Virus record (IMG/VR): IMGVR_UViG_3300029267_002130
Coordinates: 1-20,534 of that record
Origin: a virus
Reading direction: 5' to 3' (one strand)
DNA length: 20,534 bases
The first letter of the stretch is position 1. Each line of letters begins with the position of its first letter. Both the position numbers and the translations under genes were made by a program. Of the stretch, positions 13,475 through 20,534 are shown piece after piece. Under the pieces are notes generated by a model that worked only from the letters and a program-made list of their open reading frames with translations, had not been told where the DNA came from and ran no database searches.

Positions 13475-13889
13475 CGAACAAGAGCAAGTCAAGACCATAA
13501 GAACGCTGGCAGGGAAACTGCGGGACGCGAAGGACGCGGAAGCCCTTGCACGCGAGGTTCGGATCGGAATCGAGACGCAGATTGCCGAGTTGGTCCCGAC
13601 CGACGAAGAAGGTCAGAAGACGATCCCGGTTGGCGATGGTGTGAAGTTGACCGTGAAGCGCAGCCTGGCCTATAGGGCGGACATGGAGGAAATCGCCCGC
13701 ACGCTCAATCGACTCGGGCTCCGGGACGGCAACAAGTATCACCCGCCCATCAAAACCACCACACGGCAAGAGTTAGACGTTGCCGGCTATAAATGGTATC
13801 GCAAAGAATCGCCGGAGGTTTGGAAGGCGATCGCCGAACACGTCGTAGTCACCCCCAGAAAAGTCGCCGTGACCCTGAAAGAGAAGTAA
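13467..13889 (+). CDS. Conserved phage protein of unknown function, 140 aa
   Basis: Residues 1-50 form a charged helix (VKTIRTLAGKLRDAKDAEALAREVR) that should coil. Then come PTDEEGQKTIPVGDGVKLTVKRSLAYRAD as a beta sheet, and a helical C-terminus ending VVVTPRKVAVTLKEK. The helix, then 'EEG..T....G.KVTV', then a 'P.K..V.I' ending is a pattern I recall from small proteins in phage recombination modules (DUF7173-like), but I am not certain of the family. The gene overlaps its neighbours at both ends (8 bases upstream, TAATG downstream) and so belongs to the same translationally coupled block. A Gam-like or nuclease-modulating role would fit the location but nothing in the sequence proves it. 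Confidence 0.7.
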   Translation: MTDEQEQVKTIRTLAGKLRDAKDAEALAREVRIGIETQIAELVPTDEEGQKTIPVGDGVKLTVKRSLAYRADMEEIARTLNRLGLRDGNKYHPPIKTTTRQELDVAGYKWYRKESPEVWKAIAEHVVVTPRKVAVTLKEK

Positions 13890-14068
13890 TGAACCTGAAA
13901 CGATTACCGACCAAGGCGGAGCGTATGCGTGCCTACGCAGAGAGACATAAACGCAAAGGGCGGCCTGGACTCGACGTGAAGCGCGGGCCCTCTGCCTCGC
14001 GACTTCCAACCTGTGTGGGACTACAAGCCCTGGCTGATGTGTGGGGCGCAACCGCGAGGAGCAAATGA
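13889..14068 (+). CDS. Small basic protein, 59 aa
   Basis: ATG 13889 overlaps the upstream TAA by one base. The N-terminal 40 residues are strongly basic (LPTKAERMRAYAERHKRKG) and probably helical, suggesting nucleic-acid binding. The rest is neutral and ends ALADVWGATARSK. No family is recognised. The frame is open upstream within the previous gene, so reality rests on coupling at both ends: its TGA overlaps the next ATG. Confidence 0.55.
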   Translation: MNLKRLPTKAERMRAYAERHKRKGRPGLDVKRGPSASRLPTCVGLQALADVWGATARSK

Positions 14069-14244
14069 TGAAAGTGTGGCTGTCTAACGTCTGGCTGAAA
14101 GATGCCGAGAAAATCCTCCGTGCCTTTCCAGGCACGTCTGTGAAAGTTCCGCGGGGACCGAAGAGTCTCTGTCGGGTCGGAATCGCAAGCATCTGGGCCC
14201 CGAAAGAACTGGCAGAGAAGATCAGAAAGGAACCCGTATCGTGA
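14068..14244 (+). CDS. Small hypothetical protein, 58 aa
   Basis: Tandem ATGs at 14065 and 14068 follow GAGGAG (14056-14061). The second has better spacing. The product starts MKVWLSNVWLKDAEKIL and is mildly basic, with a short beta segment TSVKVPRG and helical ends. Similarity to any known family is not apparent. It is part of a chain of overlapping small genes. Confidence 0.6.
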   Translation: MKVWLSNVWLKDAEKILRAFPGTSVKVPRGPKSLCRVGIASIWAPKELAEKIRKEPVS

Positions 14245-14345
14245 CCGTTGACGACCTTCTCACAACCATGGTTGCGTTTGCTGTTGTCGAGTTCGCGCTT
14301 GGCTTCGTCTGTGGCGCTTGCTATAGGAGCCTGTTCAAGCCATGA
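14241..14345 (+). CDS. Tiny membrane protein, 34 aa
   Basis: GTG 14241 overlaps the upstream TGA by 4 bases and is preceded by AAAGGAA (14226-14232). The product starts MTVDDLLTTM, then has one transmembrane helix (VAFAVVEFALGFVCGACY) and a basic tail RSLFKP. The hydrophobic segment followed by positive residues predicts an N-out, C-in single-pass protein. Too short for family assignment. Coupling to both neighbours supports translation. Confidence 0.55.
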   Translation: MTVDDLLTTMVAFAVVEFALGFVCGACYRSLFKP

Positions 14346-14455
14346 GCCCGATCATTGAAGAGGCTATCGTTGCTGCTGCCTTAATCGGTATTGCCGGATT
14401 TCTAATCGGCGCGGCAGTGTGTCTTGTTTGGCTCAAAGGGAGACACCGTGGGTAA
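14342..14455 (+). CDS. Second tiny membrane protein, 37 aa
   Basis: ATG 14342 overlaps the preceding TGA in an ATGA. The product is acidic at the start (MSPIIEEAI), has one hydrophobic helix rich in Ala, Gly and Ile (about 9-31) and ends in a basic KGRHRG. The architecture is the same as in the preceding 34-aa protein. Its end overlaps the start of the exonuclease gene by 8 bases. The pair may be an antiholin-like, superinfection-exclusion or envelope-sensing unit, but the function is unknown. Confidence 0.55.
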   Translation: MSPIIEEAIVAAALIGIAGFLIGAAVCLVWLKGRHRG

Positions 14456-15758
14456 CATCGCAGACATGCAAGCTGAGTCGCAGACCGTCAAGGCGATCTA
14501 CGACCACTATAAGGCTCGGGGCGACAACGGCTACCTGAGCCGGACGGTCTCCGCCTCGCAAATCGGCCACCCGTGCGAGCGATATCTATGGTATTGCTAC
14601 CGGCAATGCTGTAGGCCGAGTTTCGACGGCCGGATGTACCGCTTATTCGAGACTGGCCAGCGGGAGGAAGACCGGATCGTCGAGAACCTTCGCGCGATCG
14701 GTTGCGAGGTTCATGCCGTGGACCCGCAGACCGGCCGGCAATTTCTCGTGACCGACTTCGGCGGGCACCTGAAAGGCTATCTGGACGGTTGCGTTCTCGG
14801 GCTCCCCGAGGCCCCGAAGACCTGGCATGTCCTGGAAGGGAAGACATATAACGCCAAGTCATTCCGCGACCTGTGTAAACAGGGCGTAAAGAAATCGAAG
14901 CCGATACACTACGCACAGTGCATGATCTACATGCACAAAACCGGCATGAAGCGGGCCCTGTATTTCGCGGTGTGTAAGGATAATGACGCGATCTATGTGG
15001 AGCGGATTTATTACGTCGAAGCCGAGGCTAAAGCGCTGGTAGATAAGGCGAAGAGGATTATCGAGTCGCCGTTCCCGCCACCCAGGCTCTCCGACCGCCC
15101 CGACTATTATGAGTGCCGTTGGTGCGACGCGCACGCAATTTGCCACGGCACCGGCGAGGTAGCTTTACCCGTTCCGAAACTCTCGTGCCGGCATTGCTGC
15201 CATGCTACGCCAATCACTACGGGTGATGGCGGGCAATGGGAGTGCGAGCGATATAACGTGCAAATCAACACGGACGCCCCATGCCGCGACCACATCACCC
15301 TGCCTGGCCTGCTGCCATTCGCGGAACCGGGTACCTATAACGCGGACGATGCCGGCCACCAGTCGATCGAATTTCGCAACGAAGACGGAACGACCTGGAA
15401 GCATGGCAGCGCCCCAGGCTGCATCACGAGCCATGCTCTCATGGGAATGCCGGCCAGCCTGACGGGGAACGAGACGATAGGCGCGGCCGGAGACCTGTTC
15501 GGCGCTCGCATCACCGGCTACGTCCCAGACGACATTCTGGCTCGCTACCCCGAAGAGGACTCACGGATTGTCTGGAAAGGGAAGCCCGGCGGGTTTGTGC
15601 ACGCATGGAAGGGGATTTACGGGGAGAAATTCTCGGAACTGAAGCCGATCGCGCGGTGCGATCTGGCTGAAGCCACCGTATGCGAGTACGAGGGCGGGCG
15701 AGTGGCGATCCTCTGGGAAGGTGGCAAGTGGGCTGAAATTAGAGAGGGGGTTGAGTGA
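14448..15758 (+). CDS. Cas4/AddB-like PD-(D/E)XK exonuclease with Fe-S cluster, 436 aa
   Basis: A RecB-family nuclease. GTG 14448 follows GGGAG (14438-14442); ATG 14466 is an alternative. Active-site residues are Asp113 in KGYLDG, Glu130 and Lys132 in LEGKTYN, and Gln157 in YAQCMIYM (the QxxxY motif). Four Cys have the Cas4/AddB arrangement: Cys43 in HPCERYLWY, then Cys223, Cys226 and Cys232 (C-x2-C-x5-C), so a 4Fe-4S cluster is predicted. Beyond residue 240 a second Cys/His-rich patch (CRHCCHATP, WECERYN, APCRDH) may bind zinc. The last 130 residues are an extra domain with no counterpart I recognise, ending in VAILWEGGKWAEIREG. It probably resects DNA ends for the Sak4/DUF669 pathway. Confidence 0.88.
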   Translation: MGNIADMQAESQTVKAIYDHYKARGDNGYLSRTVSASQIGHPCERYLWYCYRQCCRPSFDGRMYRLFETGQREEDRIVENLRAIGCEVHAVDPQTGRQFLVTDFGGHLKGYLDGCVLGLPEAPKTWHVLEGKTYNAKSFRDLCKQGVKKSKPIHYAQCMIYMHKTGMKRALYFAVCKDNDAIYVERIYYVEAEAKALVDKAKRIIESPFPPPRLSDRPDYYECRWCDAHAICHGTGEVALPVPKLSCRHCCHATPITTGDGGQWECERYNVQINTDAPCRDHITLPGLLPFAEPGTYNADDAGHQSIEFRNEDGTTWKHGSAPGCITSHALMGMPASLTGNETIGAAGDLFGARITGYVPDDILARYPEEDSRIVWKGKPGGFVHAWKGIYGEKFSELKPIARCDLAEATVCEYEGGRVAILWEGGKWAEIREGVE

Positions 15759-16534
15759 TGAAGAGATTGGAGCACCATCCCGTTTCAGAGGCATTTCCGC
15801 TCATGGAGGGTGACGACTTCAAGGAGTTCGTTGAGGACATTCGCCGGAACGGACTGCTGTGCCCCATCGAGCTCTACGAAGGGAAGATCATCGACGGCCG
15901 CAACCGCTACCGGGCGTGCTTGGAGCTTGGGATTGAGCCCGAGGTGGTCGACGTGGACGGCCATGTTAGCGACCCCGGAGGTTACGTCATATCGCTGAAC
16001 ATTCACCGCCGCCATCTCTCGATCTCGCGGCGGGCCATGTCCATGGCTAGGTTGCGTGATATTTACGACGCGGAGGCGAAGGAGAGGCAGAGACAGTCTA
16101 AGGGGCGAGGCCAAAAAGGTAAGGAAGTATGTCCTGACCTTAATGGCCAATCCCGCGACAAACTTGGGAAGCTCGCGAAGGTCTCCGGCAGGACGATCGA
16201 CAAGGCAACGAAGATCCTCAAGCACGGATCGAAGGAACTGATCCGTGCCGTAGAGACCGATCAGGTGACGGTCAACCGCGCCGTCACGGTTCTTGATCGG
16301 CCGAAGTCTGAGCAGTTGAAGGCCCTTAATGTTAAGCCAAGGGAGCCCAAGACTCGCGAGAACAATGGTCAGTGGAAGACCAAGACGATTCGACGGGAGA
16401 GAATCGAAAGGCTCTTTAACGGAGTTGATGATCTTGTCACATACCTAAATCGTGGTGACATGTTCGCGTGTGCGTACACGGCCTGGGAGAAGGCAACGGT
16501 TATTCACGAGGACGTTAAGTCGATGTTGCGTTAG
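15758..16534 (+). CDS. ParB/sulfiredoxin-fold DNA-binding protein, 258 aa
   Basis: ATG 15758 overlaps the exonuclease stop (TGATG) and follows a GAGAGGGGG ribosome binding site. The N-terminal 90 residues are a ParB/Srx domain: HPVSEAFPLMEGDDFKEF, DIRRNGLLCPIELYEGKI, and the signature DGRNRYRA with Asp46-Arg50. Then LNIHRRHLSISRRAMSMA leads into a helix, a Lys/Gln/Gly-rich basic loop, and a helix-turn-helix (DKLGKLAKVSGRTIDKATKIL) with a ParB-like second helical pair (LIRAVETDQVTVNRAV). The C-terminus is helical. Phage ParB-like proteins of this type are CTP/DNA-binding or nuclease-like regulators. No parA lies nearby, so a partition role is unlikely. A role in replication or transcription is inferred. 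Confidence 0.85.
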   Translation: MKRLEHHPVSEAFPLMEGDDFKEFVEDIRRNGLLCPIELYEGKIIDGRNRYRACLELGIEPEVVDVDGHVSDPGGYVISLNIHRRHLSISRRAMSMARLRDIYDAEAKERQRQSKGRGQKGKEVCPDLNGQSRDKLGKLAKVSGRTIDKATKILKHGSKELIRAVETDQVTVNRAVTVLDRPKSEQLKALNVKPREPKTRENNGQWKTKTIRRERIERLFNGVDDLVTYLNRGDMFACAYTAWEKATVIHEDVKSMLR

Positions 16535-16556
16535 TTCTATCACAAAGGAGAGAGAG

Positions 16557-17411
16557 ATGTTTAAGTTGGTATCGAGTAAGCATGTTCCACTGACGCCAGA
16601 ATTCGCAAAATACTTCTCGGAGTTGCCTTCAATTGATGGCGACAGAGATCGGAATTCGCCGGAAGGCAGGCGGAGGGTGGCATGGTCGCGTGGGTTGCTT
16701 TCGGCCGGAATGTTCTACACTCCCAAGTGGGCGACCGCAGAACTGGATGGCAAGCTGTATCGCACAGACGGCAGCCACACATCAGGAATGTTGGTTGAAG
16801 CGAATGGCGAATGGGAAAATGCGCCACCGACAGTTTGTATCGACCATTTCGTGTGCGACACGCACCTTGATTTAGTGAAGCTTTTCGACCACTTCAACAG
16901 CCCCAGGTCAGTACGTAAACGACATGACCAAACGCGAGCGCACGCAGCAGCGGAGAGCGTGCTGAACGGAGTTTCCCCTACGGCAATTAACTGCTGCCTT
17001 GATGGTATCGTGCATTGCAAAGCGGAATTTTGCACTAGCAAGTTGATACCGCCAACTACCAGGGCGTATTTGATTCACGATCATGCCGGCTTCATTGCTT
17101 GGGCAGCTAGCTACACGAAAAACCGGCTCTTCAAGCGCATCGGGATCGCAGCCGCAATGTTCGCGACCTTCAGCATCAACGAAGAGAAAGCCAAGGAATT
17201 CTGGGAGTTAGCGTACACATGCAGCGGTGGCACTGACGCCCCAGCCACAAGGCTCATGGTCTGGCTCCGCGAGTGCATCGGATCAGACCAGAAGTGGAAT
17301 CATCGCGCATACTACTGCAAATGCATCCAGGCGTGGAACGCCTGGCGACGAAATACCGGCACTGCGCTCCGATACTTCCCGAATAAGCCTCTCCCGCGAA
17401 TCGAGAAGTAG
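16557..17411 (+). CDS. Divergent DGQHR/ParB-like phage protein, 284 aa
   Basis: I chose ATG 16557 because AAAGGAG at 16544-16550 is well placed; the frame is open back to 16452 within the previous gene. Residues about 45-80 read SAGMFYTPKWATAELDGKLY then RTDGSHTSGML, with Asp71-Gly-Ser-His74 in the place of the DGQHR/DGRNR box of the ParB-like superfamily. Downstream, FNSPRSVRKRHDQTRAHAAA and a helical C-terminus (about 180-284) with TRLMVWLREC are typical of proteins that follow such a box. It is probably a DNA-associated relative of the preceding ParB-like protein, though not a close one. It is notably Cys- and His-rich. Function unknown. Confidence 0.6.
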   Translation: MFKLVSSKHVPLTPEFAKYFSELPSIDGDRDRNSPEGRRRVAWSRGLLSAGMFYTPKWATAELDGKLYRTDGSHTSGMLVEANGEWENAPPTVCIDHFVCDTHLDLVKLFDHFNSPRSVRKRHDQTRAHAAAESVLNGVSPTAINCCLDGIVHCKAEFCTSKLIPPTTRAYLIHDHAGFIAWAASYTKNRLFKRIGIAAAMFATFSINEEKAKEFWELAYTCSGGTDAPATRLMVWLRECIGSDQKWNHRAYYCKCIQAWNAWRRNTGTALRYFPNKPLPRIEK

Positions 17412-19024
17412 TGACCCCACGCCCATACCAGAACGATTGCCTCACAGCGCTGCATAATCACATCTGCACGCTGGCGACGAACCCGTGCGTCGTGATGCCG
17501 ACGGGCTCCGGTAAGTCGCCATGCATTGCGTGGGCGATCCAGAAATGGAAGCAAGACGCACCGTGGTTCCGTTGCGCGATTCTCGCGCACCGGAAAGAGT
17601 TGATTGAGCAGAATGCTGCGGCGCTGGAGGCGATCGCCCCCGGGCTTAAAGTGGGTGTTTTCTCGGCGGCGCTAAAACGCCGAGATTGGGAGGCTTCCGT
17701 ATTATACGCCTCTATTGATTCGATCTTTTGGCGGGCCGGCGATTTTACGCCATGGGACGTGATTATGGTGGATGAGGCCCATAGGATACCGCTGAAAGGC
17801 GAGGGGAAGTATCGGCGATTTATCCAGGAGAGCAAGCAGTGGAACGATCAACTCCGCGTCGTCGGTTGGACTGCAACTCCCTTCCGCCTGGACGGCGGGC
17901 CCATCTGTCACCGTGATCACATCCTGAATGAGATTTGCTACGAAGTCAGAGTAACGGACCTCATTAAGCAAGGCTACCTCTGTAATTTGCGGTCCAAGGT
18001 CGCCGAGACGCAGCCAGACCTAGCGACCGCCAAAAAGTCCGGCGGAGACTATACGATCAAGAGCCTTGCGGCAATCACGAACCGCGACCAGATTGTGACG
18101 GACGCCGTATCGGAGGCTGTGCGCCTTCTTAAGACCGAGGGCCGTAAGGCCGTGATTTTCTTCTGCGTCGACATTGAACACTGCCAGCGAGTTAACTTTG
18201 AGCTTCAGAAGCACGGGATTCACGCGCCGATCGTGACCTCCAAGACGAAGCAGCGCGACCGCGATAAGATCGTCCGGGACTTCAAGGCTCGGAAGATCAA
18301 TGCCCTCTGTAATGTGAATGTTTACACGGAAGGATTTGATGCCCGGCATGTCGACTGCATTGTGCTCCTGCGCCCCACGCTTTCAGCCGGACTCTATTCA
18401 CAGATGGTCGGCCGCGGATTGCGAATCCACGAGGACAAGAAGGATTGTCTCGTGTTAGACTTCGGCGGCTGTATCGAGCAACACGGTCCGATCGACCTGC
18501 TAGGCGGCGAGGCGGTTGTGATGGCAACGTGTGGCAACTGCCGCGAGTCTTTTAGCCGTGCCGTGCGAGTCTGCCCGCAGTGTGGCTGGGAGATTCCGAA
18601 ACAAGAGATCGACCGCCTGGAGGGCGAAGAGCGAGAGCGGCGTTTACACGACCGAAAGGCGTCCGACAGGTCGATCCTCTCAACGCAGCCGCGCACCTAC
18701 AAAGTAGACGCTGTGCATGTCAATCGACACAAAAAGCACGGCTCGCCGGATTCGATACGGGTACAGTACCGTTGTGGGCTGTCGATGTACCGAGAGTGGG
18801 TCTGCTTGGACCATCCCGGATACGCCGGCCAGAAGGCACAGCAATGGTGGGCCGAGCGGTTCGGGAGGCCGAAAAGCGGCAAGGTCAGTGTTAGCGATGC
18901 GCTCGAAAACCTCTTCCTCTCGCAAGGGATCATGGAACACACGAGGACTGTGACCGTTCGGAAGAACGGCAAGTTTTGGGAGATCGTTGCGTACAATCAA
19001 CCCCTTCAGGAGACCGAACGATGA
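17411..19024 (+). CDS. SF2 DEAH-type helicase with zinc finger, 537 aa
   Basis: A superfamily 2 DNA helicase for phage replication or recombination. GTG 17411 overlaps the upstream TAG; the ribosome binding site is weak. Motifs in order: RPYQ near the N-terminus, Walker A MPTGSGKS with Lys35, LAHRKEL (Ia), the DEAH box Asp121-His124 (MVDEAHRI), GWTATPFR (III), VIFFCVDIEH (IV), VYTEGFDA (V) and SQMVGRGLR (VI). A four-Cys zinc finger follows at Cys374, Cys377, Cys388 and Cys391 (CGNC...CPQC), then a 130-residue C-terminal domain rich in Lys, Arg and Trp. The order and spacing match UvsW/RecG-like phage SF2 helicases with a C-terminal zinc ribbon. It lies between the ParB-like pair and the prim-pol module. 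Confidence 0.92.
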   Translation: MTPRPYQNDCLTALHNHICTLATNPCVVMPTGSGKSPCIAWAIQKWKQDAPWFRCAILAHRKELIEQNAAALEAIAPGLKVGVFSAALKRRDWEASVLYASIDSIFWRAGDFTPWDVIMVDEAHRIPLKGEGKYRRFIQESKQWNDQLRVVGWTATPFRLDGGPICHRDHILNEICYEVRVTDLIKQGYLCNLRSKVAETQPDLATAKKSGGDYTIKSLAAITNRDQIVTDAVSEAVRLLKTEGRKAVIFFCVDIEHCQRVNFELQKHGIHAPIVTSKTKQRDRDKIVRDFKARKINALCNVNVYTEGFDARHVDCIVLLRPTLSAGLYSQMVGRGLRIHEDKKDCLVLDFGGCIEQHGPIDLLGGEAVVMATCGNCRESFSRAVRVCPQCGWEIPKQEIDRLEGEERERRLHDRKASDRSILSTQPRTYKVDAVHVNRHKKHGSPDSIRVQYRCGLSMYREWVCLDHPGYAGQKAQQWWAERFGRPKSGKVSVSDALENLFLSQGIMEHTRTVTVRKNGKFWEIVAYNQPLQETER

Positions 19025-19365
19025 AGTTCATGTCGAGAGCGTTTCGTAAGATGGGCAGCACATTCTACTCGCCATGCGAGGATCGGGATTGCTGCCCAAT
19101 GGACCTTGGTTGGCTGGATGCCCTGGAAATTCCGGAGACCGCAGAAACGCTCTGGTTTGAGCTGCGCGACACATCGACCGACGGCTCGATTCCCGTGAGA
19201 GCGGACCTGGGGTGTAATTGCGTGGACTTATGCACCGGAAACGAGTATTCGGCCCTCTATTTCGATGAATTTGCTGGCAAGGCCGACGAAAAACTGAGAG
19301 ACCTCCTGGAAGGCGATCTAGTCGGTTATGTCGATATGCACTTGCAAGTTCTTTACCGGGAGTAG
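19021..19365 (+). CDS. Hypothetical Cys-rich acidic protein, 114 aa
   Basis: ATG 19021 overlaps the helicase TGA (ATGA) and follows AGGAGA (19008-19013) by 7 bases. The product is acidic with Cys at scattered positions (SPCEDRDCCPM, LGCNCVDLCTG), suggesting a possible metal site, and ends in YVDMHLQVLYRE. Similarity to any family is not seen. The good ribosome binding site and coupling indicate real translation. Confidence 0.65.
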   Translation: MKFMSRAFRKMGSTFYSPCEDRDCCPMDLGWLDALEIPETAETLWFELRDTSTDGSIPVRADLGCNCVDLCTGNEYSALYFDEFAGKADEKLRDLLEGDLVGYVDMHLQVLYRE

Positions 19366-19371
19366 ATCGCC

Positions 19372-19521
19372 ATGACTGTTCGTGAACTGATCGCAGAGTT
19401 GCAGAAGTATGACGAAGATTTGCCAGTTGCCGTTGCTGGCTACGAAGGTGGCCCGATAACAGGAACGTACAGTCCCCCAAGGCACTTCACAGCGACAGTG
19501 TATATCGAAAAAGAGTTTTAG
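19372..19521 (+). CDS. Small protein of the 'TVRELIAELQK' type, 49 aa
   Basis: GGGAG (19358-19362) precedes ATG 19372 by 9 bases. The product begins MTVRELIAELQKYDEDLPV, then VAGYEGGPITG and a beta-like end ATVYIEKEF. The opening pattern (TV.ELI..L...D.DLPV...GYEGG) is one I recall from many small phage and bacterial proteins of unknown function. The gene is too short for routine gene calling but has a proper start, stop and spacing. Confidence 0.7.
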   Translation: MTVRELIAELQKYDEDLPVAVAGYEGGPITGTYSPPRHFTATVYIEKEF

Positions 19522-19550
19522 TAAACCACTCTCTTTCCCTATGCGAGCCA

Positions 19551-19838
19551 ATGATTGATGACCAACTAGTCGCAGAAACGCTTTACGCGATCCAAAAAGA
19601 GTGCCGTAGAATGATGCTCTCTAAACCGGAGCGCGAACACGCCGTTGTACTTACATCGTTAAAGTTCCACGAGCAAGCAATGAAGGTTCTGCAAGAGCGG
19701 AACATGCAAATCACCGACCATAAGGGCCTGCCGACTGGGCACCTGTTTGTTTATGGGATGCGCGTCGTCGAAGTGCCGTATTACCATCACTCCACATTTG
19801 AGATCAGATTTCAGATCGACAATAACATCAGGCTTTAG
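19551..19838 (+). CDS. Hypothetical protein, 95 aa
   Basis: Starts at ATG 19551, 29 bases after the previous stop. No strong Shine-Dalgarno sequence is visible. A 5-codon mini-frame from ATG 19541 ends over this start (ATGATTGATG), so reinitiation is possible. The N-terminal half is helical (AETLYAIQKECRRMML) and the C-terminal half alternates in a beta pattern (GHLFVYGMRVVEVPYY), ending FQIDNNIRL. It lies 3 bases before the prim-pol start. Unknown function. Confidence 0.65.
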   Translation: MIDDQLVAETLYAIQKECRRMMLSKPEREHAVVLTSLKFHEQAMKVLQERNMQITDHKGLPTGHLFVYGMRVVEVPYYHHSTFEIRFQIDNNIRL

Positions 19839-19841
19839 TCA

Positions 19842-20534
19842 ATGAACCCCTTCCTTAAAGCAGCCCTGAAGTACGCCGAGTTCGGTTGGCACGTCTTTCC
19901 GTGCAGGCCAGGGCAGAAGATTCCCATCACAAAGCACGGCGTCAAAGACGCCACGCGAGATGCCAATCAGATTCGGACGTGGTGGACGGTATGGCCGAAC
20001 GCGAATGTGGCTGTTGCGTGTGGCGCGGAGAGTGGCGTCTATGTGGTGGATGTAGATGTAACCAAAGCCGGGGACGTGAACGGCTACAAGTCCTTGGAGG
20101 AATTTCCGTCACTCCCTTACACGGTCACACAACAGACCCCGCGCGGCGGCTTCCATGCCTTCTATCATACCGACAACCCGCCGGCCAACAGGAACGGCTT
20201 CCGGCCGGGGATCGATCTTCGTGGCGACGGGTTCTACGTGGTCGTCGCGCCGAGTATTCACCCAAACGGTGGACAGTATGCTTGGGCCCAGGGCTGTGCT
20301 CCGGGCGAGATTGCGATCGCTCAATACCCGGAATTCATGCGACCACCGGCCCGCCCATTACTCGTTAAGCCGGTCACACCGCTCCCGCCCCACGTCCCAA
20401 CAGGCGACAGTGCCGCGAGGATGCGTGTCGCCGAGGCGTACATCCCGACGTGCGATATAGCGGTCTTGCACCAAGCCGGGCACAACAAGCTATTCTGGGC
20501 AGCCCAATGCGCGATCAACGGAATCGGGCTCTCG
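19842..20534 (+). CDS. Bifunctional DNA primase-polymerase, N-terminal part (3' truncated)
   Basis: ATG 19842 opens a frame that runs to the end of the window (231 codons, no stop). The sequence is that of an archaeo-eukaryotic-type prim-pol domain (PF09250 group): KYAEFGWHVFPCRPGQK at the start, ATRDANQIRTWWTVWPNANVAV, the catalytic pair Asp70 and Asp72 in VVDVDV, Gly-Gly-Phe-His105 in RGGFHAFYH, and Asp125 in GIDLRGDGFYVVVAPSIH. From about residue 170 a Pro-rich linker leads into the next domain (RMRVAEAYIP), where a helicase part would be expected. It starts 3 bases after the previous gene. It primes and copies phage DNA, working with the SF2 helicase upstream. Confidence 0.93.
   Translation, partial: MNPFLKAALKYAEFGWHVFPCRPGQKIPITKHGVKDATRDANQIRTWWTVWPNANVAVACGAESGVYVVDVDVTKAGDVNGYKSLEEFPSLPYTVTQQTPRGGFHAFYHTDNPPANRNGFRPGIDLRGDGFYVVVAPSIHPNGGQYAWAQGCAPGEIAIAQYPEFMRPPARPLLVKPVTPLPPHVPTGDSAARMRVAEAYIPTCDIAVLHQAGHNKLFWAAQCAINGIGLS

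Larger units (their letters stand above)
1..20534 (+). mobile_element. Temperate phage or prophage segment (both ends open)
   Basis: The window holds virion-type proteins, a holin-like gene, a tyrosine integrase, small repressor-like regulators and a replication/recombination module (Sak4-like ATPase, endonuclease VII, DUF669, Cas4-like exonuclease, SF2 helicase, prim-pol). All are on one strand with overlapping starts and stops. That gene content and architecture is diagnostic of a temperate dsDNA phage. No head, portal or terminase gene is visible, so those lie outside. No bacterial housekeeping gene and no host junction is seen, so I cannot tell an integrated prophage from a free phage contig. 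Confidence 0.9.

Noticed and set aside
19886-20368. 160-aa open frame at the right end
   Set aside because: It is out of frame with the prim-pol gene, which matches a known domain with catalytic residues over the same bases. The product is Arg/Cys-rich and shows no domain.

Overview
The window is a continuous piece of a temperate, double-stranded DNA bacteriophage or prophage. Every gene I can support lies on the + strand. Genes are tightly packed, most with start/stop overlaps of 1-11 bases and clear AGGAG-type ribosome binding sites, and GC is fairly high. No rRNA, tRNA or CRISPR array was found. The host cannot be read directly. The integrase has an 'NCGF' motif in place of the canonical first-arginine box, which I recall from planctomycete integrases. 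A planctomycete-like host is therefore a low-confidence guess.

Left part (1-8064), virion and late genes: the tail of a structural gene, a 199-aa and a 357-aa virion-type protein, and a 1513-aa giant protein with an HEIGH zinc-metalloprotease site. In order and size this trio resembles the internal/ejection proteins of podoviruses. Then come a 141-aa protein, an unusual lipoprotein that fuses a trypsin-like protease to a thioredoxin-like domain, and an 88-aa holin-like membrane protein. A strong rho-independent terminator at 8089-8119 closes the unit.

Middle (8120-10733), integration and control: a 330-base non-coding stretch with palindromes, three 10-bp tandem repeats and two promoter-like sequences leads into a tyrosine integrase with a non-canonical active site. 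Next is a near-consensus sigma-70 promoter, a small XRE-type repressor, an OmpR-like winged-helix protein without a receiver, a cluster of four TGTGAC sites in direct and inverted orientation, and an excisionase-like protein. All face the same way, so this is not the usual divergent lysogeny switch.

Right part (10730-20534), recombination and replication: a Sak4-like RecA-fold ATPase, an endonuclease VII-type HNH nuclease (lower GC than its neighbours), a double zinc-ribbon protein overlapping a DUF669 protein (possible single-strand-binding partner), a run of very small genes including two tiny membrane proteins absent from ordinary ORF calling, a Cas4/AddB-like Fe-S PD-(D/E)XK exonuclease, two consecutive ParB/DGQHR-like proteins, an SF2 helicase with a zinc finger, three small proteins, and the start of a bifunctional primase-polymerase cut off by the window end. 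Together the ATPase, nuclease, DUF669 protein, helicase and prim-pol make a self-contained phage replication and recombination module.
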